64,000 nucleotides of DNA from Sphingomonas japonica (GTDB lineage: Bacteria; Pseudomonadota; Alphaproteobacteria; Sphingomonadales; Sphingomonadaceae), in NCBI RefSeq assembly GCF_006346325.1, contig NZ_VDYR01000001.1, forward strand, positions 2,319,501-2,383,500. Reading direction: 5' to 3'. The notes under the pieces are model-generated. The model did not search any database and was not told the origin of the DNA. It saw only the letters and a program-made list of their open reading frames with translations. How positions within the stretch are numbered: position 1 is the stretch's first letter; every line of letters starts with the position of its first letter. The position numbers and the translations under genes were made by a program. Shown piece after piece: positions 34,758 to 43,652 of the stretch.

Positions 34758-35636
34758 ATGGCCGCGCGCGCCTATTGGCAGGGACAGATCAGGCTGGCGC
34801 TGGTGTCGATCCCGGTCGAAATCTACACCGCCACCAAATCGGGCGCGCAGGTGTCGTTCCGCCAGATCCACGAACCGTCGGGCAAGCCGATCAAGTATGA
34901 CAAGGTCGTCACCGGTGTCGGATCGGTCGATGCCGAGGACATCCTCAAGGGCTATGAGGTCGAGAAGGGCAGCTATGTCCTGCTCGAACAGGACGAGATC
35001 GACGCGGTGAAGCTCGAATCGAAGAAGACGCTCGAGCTCACCCAGTTCGTCGACGCGCACGAGATCGACGTGCTTTATTATGAAAAGCCCTATTTCGTGG
35101 TGCCCGCCGACGACCTCGCCGAGGAGGCGTTCATCGTCCTGCGCGAGGCGCTGAAGCGCACCAAGAAGGTCGGGCTGGGGCAATTGGCGCTGCGGGGGCG
35201 CGAATATGTCGTCAGCCTGAAACCGTGCGGGCGCGGCATGGTGCTCGAGACGCTGCGCTATGCCGACGAGGTCCACAAGGCACAGGGCTATTTCCGCGAG
35301 ATCCCCGACGCGGCACCCGACGAGGACCTGCTCGACCTCGCCGAATCGCTGATCGCCAAGAAGACCGCGAAATTCGATCCGGCCAAGTTTCACGATCGCT
35401 ATGTCGACGCGCTCAAGGACCTGATCGCGCGCAAGGTAAAGGCGAAAGGCGGCAAGATCGTCGATACCGACGACAAGGAACCGGCGCAGCGCGGATCGAA
35501 CGTGGTCGATCTGATGGCGGCGCTCAAGAAATCGCTCGAAAAGCCGGGCGAGACTCCTGCCAAAAAGCCTGCGGCGAAGAAAGCGGCTGCCGCCAAAAAG
35601 ACACCGGCCAAAGCCCCGGCGCGCAAGCGTGCGTGA
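34758..35636 (+). CDS. ku: Ku protein (bacterial NHEJ)
   Basis: Binds double-strand DNA ends and recruits LigD. It has 292 residues from ATG 34758 (GTG 34755 precedes it), with GGGGAGA upstream. The Ku core starts ARAYWQGQIRLALVSIPVEIYTAT and includes SFRQIH, GYEVEKGSYVLLEQDEIDAV, YYEKPYFVVPAD and FHDRYVDALKDLIARK. The Lys/Ala-rich C-terminal tail (residues about 250-292) is the extended basic tail seen in many bacterial Ku proteins, which helps DNA threading. ligD follows on the same strand after 126 bases. Confidence 0.95.
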   Translation: MAARAYWQGQIRLALVSIPVEIYTATKSGAQVSFRQIHEPSGKPIKYDKVVTGVGSVDAEDILKGYEVEKGSYVLLEQDEIDAVKLESKKTLELTQFVDAHEIDVLYYEKPYFVVPADDLAEEAFIVLREALKRTKKVGLGQLALRGREYVVSLKPCGRGMVLETLRYADEVHKAQGYFREIPDAAPDEDLLDLAESLIAKKTAKFDPAKFHDRYVDALKDLIARKVKAKGGKIVDTDDKEPAQRGSNVVDLMAALKKSLEKPGETPAKKPAAKKAAAAKKTPAKAPARKRA

Positions 35637-35647
35637 CCCGCTCCCCT

Positions 35648-35720
35648 CTCGTCGGTTTCAGGCGAAATGGAGAAACCGCGAGCTAGTGCCCAGCCCAAGT
35701 TTCTCGACTTCGCTCGAAAC
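35648..35720. repeat. Palindromic hairpins between ku and ligD
   Basis: A strong imperfect hairpin, CTCG-t-CGGTTTC (35648-35659) against GAAACCG-CGAG (35672-35682), is followed by a second palindrome-like unit at 35699-35720 (GTTTCTCGACTTCGCTCGAA). The second resembles the dispersed TTCGAGCGAAGTCGAGAA repeats common in sphingomonad genomes (from memory). No U-tract follows the first hairpin, so it is not a clear terminator. Confidence 0.5.
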
Positions 35721-35762
35721 GAACGGAGGGGTGGCAGGCGGTGATGATGGTGGGAGGCGGCA

Positions 35763-38243
35763 GTGACCGCCAAGCCCGACCCGCTCGCCGCCTATAACGC
35801 CAAGCGCGATTTCGCCCGCACCGCCGAGCCTGCGGGCACATTGGAGCCGGGCAAGGGCAATATGTTCATGGTGCAGAAGCACGATGCCACGCGGCTACAC
35901 TGGGACTTGCGGCTGGAAGTCGATGGCGTGCTCAAGAGCTGGGCGGTGACGCGCGGGCCGAGCCTGAACCCCGAAGACAAGCGGCTGGCGGTCCGCACCG
36001 AGGACCACCCGCTGTCCTATGCGACGTTCGAGGGGACGATCCCGAAGGAGGAATATGGCGGCGGCACGGTGATGCTGTGGGATCGCGGCACCTGGGCGCC
36101 CATCGCGGGCAAGTCGGCCAAGGATCTGGAAAAGGGACATCTGCACTTCATCGTCGAGGGCGAGCGGATGAAGGGCGAATGGCTGCTGATCCGGTTGAAG
36201 GGCCGCCCCAAGGAGAAACGCGAGAACTGGCTGCTGCGCAAGATTGACGACGCGCATGCCGGCGGATCGGATACGCTGGTCGAGACGGCGTTGACCAGCG
36301 TGGCGACCGGAAGGACGATGGCGGAGATCGCGGAAGGAAAGGCTCCCTCACCGTCATCCCCGCGAACGCGGCGATCCAGCCTGGGTCTTTCCGCCGCCGG
36401 GCAGGACAAGAAGAAGCTGGGTTCCCGCGGTCGCCGGAATGACGGGGCTATGGCTGGGTTCGAGGAACTCCAACTCGCCACGCTGGTCGACTCAGTCCCG
36501 AGCGGCAACCAATGGCTGCACGAGGTCAAATATGACGGCTACCGCGCGCTGGTCGCCACCGGTGGCGGCGCGGCGAAGGTTTTCACCCGCAGCGGCCTCG
36601 ACTGGACCACCAAGTTTTCCGGGATCGCCGAAGCGTCTACCGCCCTGCCCCCCGCCCTGATCGACGGCGAGATCGTCGCGTTCAAGCGTGGCAAACCCGA
36701 TTTTTCCTCGCTGCAGGCGGCGATCAAGGATGGCGGCGACATGACGCTGTTCGCGTTCGACCTGCTGATGCTGGACGGCGCGGACCTGACCACACTGCCG
36801 CAGGTCGAGCGCAAGGAGCGGCTGCGCGGGGTGCTGGCGGAGTGCGACGACCGCATCCAGTTCGCCGAACATGTCATCGGCGCGGGCGAGCAACTGTTCG
36901 AGACGATGTGCCGCGAAGGCTATGAGGGGATCGTGTCGAAGCGGATCGACGCGCCGTATCGCGGCACGCGCAGCAAGGCGTGGCTCAAGGTCAAATGCAC
37001 GCGGCGGCAGGAATTCGTGATCGTCGGCTGGCTGCCGTCGTCGCCGCGCGGGCGCGGGTTCAAGTCGCTGTTGCTCGGCCAGCACGGCGATGACGGGCTG
37101 GTCTATGCCGGCAAGGTCGGGACCGGCTTCGACGCGGCGATGATGGACATGCTGATGGGCAAGCTGGGCAAGCTCGCGCGCAAAACCGCGACGGTCGATG
37201 CGCCCAAGGCGGCGGTGCGCGGGGCGCGATGGGTGACGCCGAGGCTGGTCGCAGAGATCGCGTTCGCCGAGTTCACCCCCGACAACGTCCTGCGCCACGC
37301 TAGCTTCATCGGGTTGCGCGGAGACAAGGCGGCAGCGGACGTCCGGCCCGAGCGCGCCGAACCCGCACCCCCTGCCCCCGCTTCCAACATCAAGATCAGC
37401 AGCGGCGACCGCGTGATCTTCCCGGGCGACGGCATCACCAAAAGCGAGCTTGCCGATTATTATGCCGCGGTCGCGGGGATCGCGTTGCCGTGGATCGCCG
37501 ATCGCCCGATCAGCCTGGTGCGGTGTCCGCAGGGGCGCGCCAAGCAATGCTTCTTCCAGAAGCACGATGCCGGCAGTTTCGGCGAGCAGGTCCATCACGT
37601 CGACATCCGCGAAAAGGACGGCGGCACCGAACCCTATCTCTATATCGACAGCGCCGACGGCCTGCGCGCCTGCGTCCAGATGGGAACGATCGAATTCCAT
37701 GGCTGGGGATCGCGCGTCGGCGACGTCGAGAAACCCGATCGGCTGGTGTTCGACCTTGACCCCGACGAGGGACTGGATTTCGAGGACGTCAAGCGCTCGG
37801 CGCTGGATATCAAGCGGCAGCTGGGCGACATAGGGCTGGCCAGCTTCGCAATGCTGTCGGGCGGCAAGGGCGTGCACGTGATCGCGCCGTTGACGCCGAA
37901 GGCGGAATGGCCTGAAATCAAATCGTTCGCCGAACGCTTCTGCCGCGCGCTCGCGCATGCCGAGCCCGATCGCTACACCGCGACGATGAGCAAGGCCAAG
38001 CGGAAGGGGCGCATCTTCCTCGACTGGCTGCGCAACCAGCGCGGATCGACCGCGGTGCTGCCTTATGTCGTGCGCGCCCGGCCTGGCGCGCCGGTGGCGG
38101 CTCCGGTCAGCTGGGCCGAGCTTGGCGACATCGACACGCCTGCGCGGTTCGGCCTGCGCGATACGGCGGTGCTGGTCGAACGCGCGAACGGGCGCGGGCT
38201 GAAGGGATGGGGCGTGGCCGAGCAGGTACTGCCCGATTTGTGA
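35763..38243 (+). CDS. ligD: Multifunctional DNA ligase D (phosphoesterase-ligase-polymerase)
   Basis: An 826-residue NHEJ repair enzyme with three domains in order. The 3'-phosphoesterase is residues about 25-185 (FMVQKHDATRLHWDLRLEVDGVLKSWAV, HPLSYATFEGTIP). The ATP-dependent ligase is about 235-535: motif I at HEVKYDGYRAL with the adenylated Lys at 256, then IDGEIVAF and EGIVSKR. The primase-polymerase is about 545-826: GITKSELADYYAAVA, RPISLVRCPQG, DLDPDEGLDFEDV with metal-binding Asp, and LSGGKGVHVIAPL. GTG start at 35763 after GGGAGG. A palindromic repeat is inserted in frame at about residues 196-228, in the linker between phosphoesterase and ligase. Confidence 0.95.
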   Translation: MTAKPDPLAAYNAKRDFARTAEPAGTLEPGKGNMFMVQKHDATRLHWDLRLEVDGVLKSWAVTRGPSLNPEDKRLAVRTEDHPLSYATFEGTIPKEEYGGGTVMLWDRGTWAPIAGKSAKDLEKGHLHFIVEGERMKGEWLLIRLKGRPKEKRENWLLRKIDDAHAGGSDTLVETALTSVATGRTMAEIAEGKAPSPSSPRTRRSSLGLSAAGQDKKKLGSRGRRNDGAMAGFEELQLATLVDSVPSGNQWLHEVKYDGYRALVATGGGAAKVFTRSGLDWTTKFSGIAEASTALPPALIDGEIVAFKRGKPDFSSLQAAIKDGGDMTLFAFDLLMLDGADLTTLPQVERKERLRGVLAECDDRIQFAEHVIGAGEQLFETMCREGYEGIVSKRIDAPYRGTRSKAWLKVKCTRRQEFVIVGWLPSSPRGRGFKSLLLGQHGDDGLVYAGKVGTGFDAAMMDMLMGKLGKLARKTATVDAPKAAVRGARWVTPRLVAEIAFAEFTPDNVLRHASFIGLRGDKAAADVRPERAEPAPPAPASNIKISSGDRVIFPGDGITKSELADYYAAVAGIALPWIADRPISLVRCPQGRAKQCFFQKHDAGSFGEQVHHVDIREKDGGTEPYLYIDSADGLRACVQMGTIEFHGWGSRVGDVEKPDRLVFDLDPDEGLDFEDVKRSALDIKRQLGDIGLASFAMLSGGKGVHVIAPLTPKAEWPEIKSFAERFCRALAHAEPDRYTATMSKAKRKGRIFLDWLRNQRGSTAVLPYVVRARPGAPVAAPVSWAELGDIDTPARFGLRDTAVLVERANGRGLKGWGVAEQVLPDL
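36351..36445. repeat. Palindromic repeat inserted in frame in ligD
   Basis: Two 30-base arms, 36351-36380 and 36416-36445, are imperfect inverted copies (about 24 of 30 matching, with CCGTCAT at the outside and CCAGC at the inside). The insert is translated as part of LigD (SSPRTRRSS ... GSRGRRND). It is the same family as the repeat at 53381-53470. Confidence 0.75.
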
Positions 38244-38304
38244 CCGTTGCTTGTTGCACCCCAGCAAGCGATGTGGTCACGTCGCCCGCGACGGGGAAAA
38301 TTGC

Positions 38305-40791
38305 ATGGCCAGCCAGGTTGCCGGACTGTTCGATGCCGGCATCATCGCCGATCGCTGGATCGCGGAATATTGCGGCGGCCGCCCGCGCGGCGACGTGCTG
38401 TGCGGCACCGATGGCGACGCGCGCATCGCGTGGCAGGCGCTGCTCGAGGAACTGGCGACCGCATCAGGCGATTCGCTGACCCAGGCGCGCGAGCGGGCGC
38501 AGCGCCAGGCCGACGATATCGGCACCGGCTTCAGGATTGCTGGCGAAAGTGACGAGCGTCCCTGGCCGCTGTCACCGATTCCGCTGCTGATCGACGCCGC
38601 CGACTGGGCGGAGATCGATGCGGGCGTGCGCCAGCGCGCCGACCTGTTCGAAACCGTGCTGGCCGACCTGTACGGCGAGGGACGGCTGGTCGCGCAGGGG
38701 CTGATCCCGGCGGCATTGGTGACGGGCAGCCCGTACTTCCTGCGGCCGATGCTCGGACTCGATCCGCCCGGCGGACATCACCTGCATTTCATGGCGGTCG
38801 ATCTGTGCCGCGGGCCAACCGGCGAATGGCGCGTGCTGGGCGACCAGCTGCGCGCGCCGACCGGTGCGGGTTATGCGCTCGAAAACCGGCTGGCGATCGC
38901 GCGCACGCTGGGCGGCCTGCAGGGACGGCTCAACATCGAGCGGCACGCGCCGTTCTTCGCGTGCGTGCGCGAAGGGATGGCGGCGTCGTGCGAGCGCAGC
39001 GACCCGCGCATCGGCCTGCTGACCCCCGGACGCTTCAACCCCAGCTATGCCGAGCAGGCGCATCTCGCGCGGTATCTGGGCTTCCTGCTGGTCGAGGGTG
39101 CCGACCTGGCGGTGCGCGAGGACAAATTGTTCCTGCGCACGATCGCGGGGATGAAACGTATCGATGCGCTGTGGCGCCGCGTCGATCCCCGTTTCCTCGA
39201 CCCGCTGGCATTCGACAGCAGCTCGACGATCGGCGTCGCGGGACTGGTCGATGCGATGGCGGCGGGCAATGTCGTGGTCGCCAATTCGCCGGGATCGGGT
39301 GCGCTCGAATCGGCGGCATTCGCCGCGTTCCTCCCTGCACTGGCCACACGGCTGACCGGAGAGGGGCTCAAGCTGCCCAACATCGCGACGTGGTGGTGCG
39401 GCCAGCCGCGCGAACTCGAACAGGTGCTGGGGGACATGGATTCGATGGTGGTCGCGCCGGCGTTCGGCGTCGCACCGCAAGGCTTGCCCGGCGGCGAGCC
39501 GGTGGTCGGCGCCGACCTGTCGCCCGGCGATCGCGCCGCACTGATCGCCGACATGGCGCGCCGTCCGCAGGATTATGTCGGGCAGGAAATCGTGCGCCTG
39601 TCGACGATGCCGGTGGCGATCGACGGTGCACTCGCGCCGCGCCCTTTCACCTTGCGTGTCTTTGCCGCGCGCGACGGCGACGGAGCATGGACGGTGCTTC
39701 CCGGGGGCTTCGCGCGGATCGGCGAGCATCCCGACATCCGCGCCGCGGTGATGGGCGAAGGCAGCTGGTCGGCGGATGTCTGCGTCTACGGCCCCGAACC
39801 GGTCGAGCCGGTGTCGCTGCTGCCCGCGGTCGACAGCGTCCAGCTGCGCCGCAATCCCGGCACATTGCCCAGCCGCGTCGCCGATAATCTGTTCTGGCTG
39901 GGCCGCTATCTCGAGCGCGGCGAGGCGTTGCTCGCGATCATCCGCGTGCTGCTGGGCCATTCGTTCAGCGCCGACACCGGCGCCGCGCTGCCCTCAGCGA
40001 CGATCCGCAAGCTGGCGGGGCTGATCACCGCTAGCGGTGCCGCCCCCTTCCCCGCCAGCTTTCGCCGCGCCGACCTGACCCAGTTCGCGCGCACCGCGCT
40101 GGAGGCGAGCGATGAATGGTACAGCGTGCGCGCCATCAACCGGCAGGCGCGCACCATCGGCGCGGGATCGCGCGACCGCCTGCCCGCCGACATGATCCGG
40201 CTGCTCGACGCGCCATTTCCGGTCAAGGGCGGCATCCTCGACCGCGCCGGGACGCTGCAGCGGCGCTATGCCGCGCTGGCGGGGATTTCGGCCGAGCATC
40301 TGGCACGCACCGATGCCTGGGCGTTCGCCGATATCGGCCGCCGCATCGAGCGCGCGGTCAAGTCGGTGCGCATCGTCAGGGCGTTTGCCGGGGCAGACGC
40401 CAGCATCGACGATCTTTCGACCCTGCTCGATCTCGCCGACAGCCAGATCAGCTATCGCCAGCGCTATCTGACCGGGATCGCGCGGGTGCCCGTGATCGAC
40501 CTGGTGGCGCTCGACCCGGGCAATCCGCGCGGGCTCGCCTATCAGGTGACGCGGATGGGAGAGCATTTCAAGCGCCTGCCGGTGCTGAGCGACGACGGCA
40601 TCGCCGAGCCGCAACAGGCGCTGGCGGTGGAACTGATGGCGATGACCGAGACGGCGCGCGCCGCTACGCTCGACGCGGCGGCGCTCGATGCGATCGAGGC
40701 GCGCATCTTCAGCCTCGCCGAAGCGATCGCCCGCCGCTATTTTCTGCAGGGCGCCGAGCCGCTGCGCGCGGGGGGACTGACGCTGGCATGA
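38305..40791 (+). CDS. Circularly permuted ATP-grasp type 2 / alpha-E fusion protein
   Basis: An 828-residue protein fusing two domains. The first is a circularly permuted ATP-grasp type 2 (residues about 60-460): WPLSPIPLLIDAADWAEIDAGVRQRADLFETVLADLYGE, GHHLHFMAVDLCRGPTGEWRVLGDQLRAPTGAGYALENR, FNPSYAEQAHLARYLGFLLVEGADL and RPFTLRVFA. The second is an alpha-E domain (about 500-800: LPSRVADNLFWLGRYLERGEALLAIIRVLL). Such proteins occur with a transglutaminase and are predicted to ligate an amide bond on an unknown peptide or metabolite. ATG 38305. It overlaps the following gene at ATGA, so the two are translationally coupled. Confidence 0.85.
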   Translation: MASQVAGLFDAGIIADRWIAEYCGGRPRGDVLCGTDGDARIAWQALLEELATASGDSLTQARERAQRQADDIGTGFRIAGESDERPWPLSPIPLLIDAADWAEIDAGVRQRADLFETVLADLYGEGRLVAQGLIPAALVTGSPYFLRPMLGLDPPGGHHLHFMAVDLCRGPTGEWRVLGDQLRAPTGAGYALENRLAIARTLGGLQGRLNIERHAPFFACVREGMAASCERSDPRIGLLTPGRFNPSYAEQAHLARYLGFLLVEGADLAVREDKLFLRTIAGMKRIDALWRRVDPRFLDPLAFDSSSTIGVAGLVDAMAAGNVVVANSPGSGALESAAFAAFLPALATRLTGEGLKLPNIATWWCGQPRELEQVLGDMDSMVVAPAFGVAPQGLPGGEPVVGADLSPGDRAALIADMARRPQDYVGQEIVRLSTMPVAIDGALAPRPFTLRVFAARDGDGAWTVLPGGFARIGEHPDIRAAVMGEGSWSADVCVYGPEPVEPVSLLPAVDSVQLRRNPGTLPSRVADNLFWLGRYLERGEALLAIIRVLLGHSFSADTGAALPSATIRKLAGLITASGAAPFPASFRRADLTQFARTALEASDEWYSVRAINRQARTIGAGSRDRLPADMIRLLDAPFPVKGGILDRAGTLQRRYAALAGISAEHLARTDAWAFADIGRRIERAVKSVRIVRAFAGADASIDDLSTLLDLADSQISYRQRYLTGIARVPVIDLVALDPGNPRGLAYQVTRMGEHFKRLPVLSDDGIAEPQQALAVELMAMTETARAATLDAAALDAIEARIFSLAEAIARRYFLQGAEPLRAGGLTLA

Positions 40792-41675
40792 TGCATTATG
40801 CGATCCGTCACGTGACGACGTTCGACTATGCCCAGCCGGCCAAGTTCGCGCGCTGCAACCTGCGGCTGAGCCCGATCGACTGGCCGGGGCAGACGGTCGA
40901 GGACTATGCGCTGACGGTTTCGCCTTCGGGGCGGACCGCGCCGGCCCGCGCGCAGGCGGGGCTGGCCAATGTGCTGCGCCTGGTGATCGACACGCCGGTC
41001 AAGACGCTGACGATCGAAAGCGCGGCGCGGATCACCGTCGACCGCGCGGTGCCGGTGCCGAGCCCGGAGGACCCGACGCTGGCCGAAGTCGCAGGCCTGG
41101 CGCGCGCCAGCCGCGACCTGTCGCCGATCGGTCCCGCAAGCTATCTCTATCCCTCGCCGCGGATCGCGCTCGATCCGCCGATCGCCGAGTGGTGCGCGCA
41201 GGATCTCGATCCGGACCGCAATGCGTTGGAAGCGGGAATCGCGCTGGCGCGGCGCATCCAGCGCGACTTCACCTTCGATCCGAGCGCGACGCTGGTCGAC
41301 ACCCCGCCGGCCGAAGCCTTCGCCCGGCGGGTCGGCGTCTGCCAGGATTTCGCGCAGATCATGATCTGCGGCCTGCGCTCGGCCGGATTGCCCGCTGCCT
41401 ATGCCTCGGGATATCTGCGCACGCTGCCGCCGCCGGGGCAGGAGCGGCTGGTCGGCGCAGACGCGACGCACGCCTGGGTGCTGTTGTGGTGCGGGCCGGA
41501 TCGCGGCTGGATCGGGCTGGATCCGACCAACGGCATCTGGATGGCGTCCGATCACGTCGTCATCGCCATCGGGCGCGACTATGCCGATATCGCACCGATC
41601 GACGGCATCGTGCTGGGATCGGGGGCGCAGGAGATGCAGGTTTCGGTGGATGTCGCGCCGATGGAAGGTGCCTGA
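40788..41675 (+). CDS. Transglutaminase-like cysteine protease
   Basis: A 295-residue protein of the bacterial transglutaminase-like family. The N-terminal beta domain (YAIRHVTTFDYAQPAKFARCNLRLSP, the Bact_transglu_N pattern) leads to the catalytic triad: Cys in RRVGVCQDFAQIMICGLRSAGLPAAYASGY, His in GADATHAWVLLW and Asp in GWIGLDPTNG. No signal peptide. Coupled by ATGA overlap to the ATP-grasp/alpha-E gene. The pair is a widespread but poorly understood module; peptide cleavage or cross-linking of a modified product is inference. Confidence 0.88.
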   Translation: MMHYAIRHVTTFDYAQPAKFARCNLRLSPIDWPGQTVEDYALTVSPSGRTAPARAQAGLANVLRLVIDTPVKTLTIESAARITVDRAVPVPSPEDPTLAEVAGLARASRDLSPIGPASYLYPSPRIALDPPIAEWCAQDLDPDRNALEAGIALARRIQRDFTFDPSATLVDTPPAEAFARRVGVCQDFAQIMICGLRSAGLPAAYASGYLRTLPPPGQERLVGADATHAWVLLWCGPDRGWIGLDPTNGIWMASDHVVIAIGRDYADIAPIDGIVLGSGAQEMQVSVDVAPMEGA

Positions 41676-41784
41676 CCCGTTCATTTGGTCTGACACCGGC
41701 GAAGAGGGGCGAAAGGTACGGAAGCGTTTGCGAATGTCGCCGTACGGGACCATCTACGCAACAACACGATCAACGGGGATATGA

Positions 41785-42702
41785 GTGGCCGACCCTTACG
41801 CAACCCTGGGCGTCGCACGCGGCGCCAGCGAGGCAGAGATCAAGAAGGCGTATCGTACGCTCGCCAAGGAGCTGCATCCCGATCGCAACAAGGACAATCC
41901 CAAGGCGTCGGAGCGGTTTTCCAATGTGACGCAGGCCTATGATCTGCTGACCGACAAGGACAAGCGCGCCCGCTTCGACCGCGGCGAGATCGACGGCGAC
42001 GGCAATCCGACGTCGCCATTCGGTGGCCAGGGCGGCTTTCGCCCGGGCGCGGGCCAGGCCGATTTTGGCGGCGAAGGGGGCGATTTCGGCGACATCTTCG
42101 AAGGGCTGTTCGGCCGCGGCGGCGGCGCGCGCGGCGGCGGCGGCTTCGCCAGCGGCTTCGGGCGCCGCGCGGCGCCCAAGGGCGCCAATGTCGCCTATCG
42201 GCTGGCGGTCGGGTTCGAGGATGCCGCCGCGCTGAAGCCGCAGCGCATCACGCTGGCCGACGGCAAGACCATCGACCTCAAGCTGCCGGTCGGCGTCGAG
42301 AGCGGCACGCAGATGCGGCTGACCGGCAAGGGCCAGCAGGGGCCGGGCGGCAATGGCGACGCGATCGTCACCATCGAGGTAACGCCGCACCGCTTTTTCA
42401 CCCGCGACGGCGACGATGTCCGTATCGACCTGCCGATCAGCCTCGCCGAGGCGGTGCTGGGCGGGCAGGTGCGCGTGCCGACCACCGAGGGCGCGGTGAT
42501 GCTGACGGTGCCCCGCGGATCGACCTCGGGCAAGGTGCTGCGGCTCAAGGGCAAGGGATTTCATCGCAAGACCGGCGGGCGGGGCGACCAGCTGGTGACG
42601 CTGATGATCGACATCCCCGCGAATGACGCCGACCTGATCGCATTCGTGGAAAATTGGCCCGGCCGCGATGCTGTCGATCCGCGCGCCAAGCTGGGCATCT
42701 GA
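41785..42702 (+). CDS. DnaJ-like J-domain protein (CbpA/DnaJ C-terminal type)
   Basis: A 305-residue Hsp40 co-chaperone. J-domain residues 3-66 have HPD at 31-33 (LAKELHPDRNKDN). A Gly/Phe-rich linker (about 75-132) follows, then the DnaJ C-terminal peptide-binding domains (KLPVGVESGTQMRLTGKGQQGPGGNGDAIVTIEVTPHRFFTRDGDDVRIDLPISLAEAVLGGQVRVPT). The Cys-rich zinc finger of DnaJ is absent, so it is CbpA-like. GTG start at 41785 with GGGGAT upstream (an ATG at 41781 is out of frame). It could partner either DnaK of the cell. Confidence 0.9.
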   Translation: MADPYATLGVARGASEAEIKKAYRTLAKELHPDRNKDNPKASERFSNVTQAYDLLTDKDKRARFDRGEIDGDGNPTSPFGGQGGFRPGAGQADFGGEGGDFGDIFEGLFGRGGGARGGGGFASGFGRRAAPKGANVAYRLAVGFEDAAALKPQRITLADGKTIDLKLPVGVESGTQMRLTGKGQQGPGGNGDAIVTIEVTPHRFFTRDGDDVRIDLPISLAEAVLGGQVRVPTTEGAVMLTVPRGSTSGKVLRLKGKGFHRKTGGRGDQLVTLMIDIPANDADLIAFVENWPGRDAVDPRAKLGI

Positions 42703-42710
42703 CCGCGCCA

Positions 42711-43652
42711 GTGTCGCCTGAATCGCCCGAAGAGCGCGCCCAGCGCCCGAACGCGTTTCGCCGCCGCCTCGACAGGATGGGGGTGACGCAGCGCATGATC
42801 GAGGTGACCAAGCGCGTCGCCGTCGGCACCTATACCGACGGCTTCACCCATGCCGGAAACCTCGCCTATCTGTCGCTGGTCACGCTGTTCCCGTTCTTCA
42901 TCGTCGCGGCGGCGATCGCGCGATTGTTCGGCCGCACCGGCGACGGCATCCAGGCGGTCACTGCCTTCCTCAAGACGGTCCCGCCCGAGGTGGCAGGCGT
43001 GCTTGAAAAGCCTATCCTTGACGTCCTCGAGGCACGATCGGGGTCGCTACTGTGGCTTGGCGCGATCGTCGGGCTGTGGACGACGACCGGGTTCATCGAG
43101 ACGGTGCGATCGATCCTGCGCCAGGCGTACGGGCTGACGTTCGACCGGCCGTTCTGGGAATATCGGCTGGGGTCGATCGGGCTGATCTTCGGGTCGGTGA
43201 TCCTGGCGATGGCGGCGTTCAGCTTCCAGGTGATCCTCGTCGGGGTCGAACAGTTCATCCTGCGCGTGCTGCCATTCGCAACCGATGCGGCGTCGATCGT
43301 GTCGATCAGCAAGATCGCGCCTGCCATCGCCTTGTTCGGGGCGCTGTACATGCTGTTCTATTCGCTGACGCCGCGGCGCTATCGCATGAAGCAATGCCCG
43401 AAATGGCCGGGGCCGCTGTTCGTCGCCGGCTGGTGGCTCGGCACGACCGCGTTGTTGCCGGTCGTGCTCGGGATGCTCGGCAACTACGACCTGACCTATG
43501 GCAGCCTTGCGGGCGTGATGATCGCGCTGATCTTCTTCTTCATCATCGGCCTGGGGGTGGTAATTGGCGCCGAACTCAACGCGGCGCTGGCGGAACTGCC
43601 GCCGGGCGGGTTAGAGAGCGCGGACGAGAACAAGGAGACCGCGACGTCGTGA
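42711..43652 (+). CDS. YihY/BrkB family membrane protein
   Basis: A 313-residue inner-membrane protein with about six helices matching YihY/virulence factor BrkB. The N-terminal part reads FTHAGNLAYLSLVTLFPFFIVAAAIARLFG, then SLLWLGAIVGLWTTTGFIETVRSILRQAYGL, RPFWEYRLGSIGLIFGSVILAMAAFSF and the last helix LAGVMIALIFFFIIGLGVVIGAELNAAL. The family was once called RNase BN, a misassignment; the function is unclear. GTG at 42711 is taken as start. Its TGA overlaps the GTG start of fabI (GTGA). Confidence 0.85.
   Translation: MSPESPEERAQRPNAFRRRLDRMGVTQRMIEVTKRVAVGTYTDGFTHAGNLAYLSLVTLFPFFIVAAAIARLFGRTGDGIQAVTAFLKTVPPEVAGVLEKPILDVLEARSGSLLWLGAIVGLWTTTGFIETVRSILRQAYGLTFDRPFWEYRLGSIGLIFGSVILAMAAFSFQVILVGVEQFILRVLPFATDAASIVSISKIAPAIALFGALYMLFYSLTPRRYRMKQCPKWPGPLFVAGWWLGTTALLPVVLGMLGNYDLTYGSLAGVMIALIFFFIIGLGVVIGAELNAALAELPPGGLESADENKETATS

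Noticed and set aside
42711..43652. Annotation of the YihY protein as RNase BN
   Set aside because: That name for this family is a known misassignment; the protein is an integral membrane protein without nuclease motifs.
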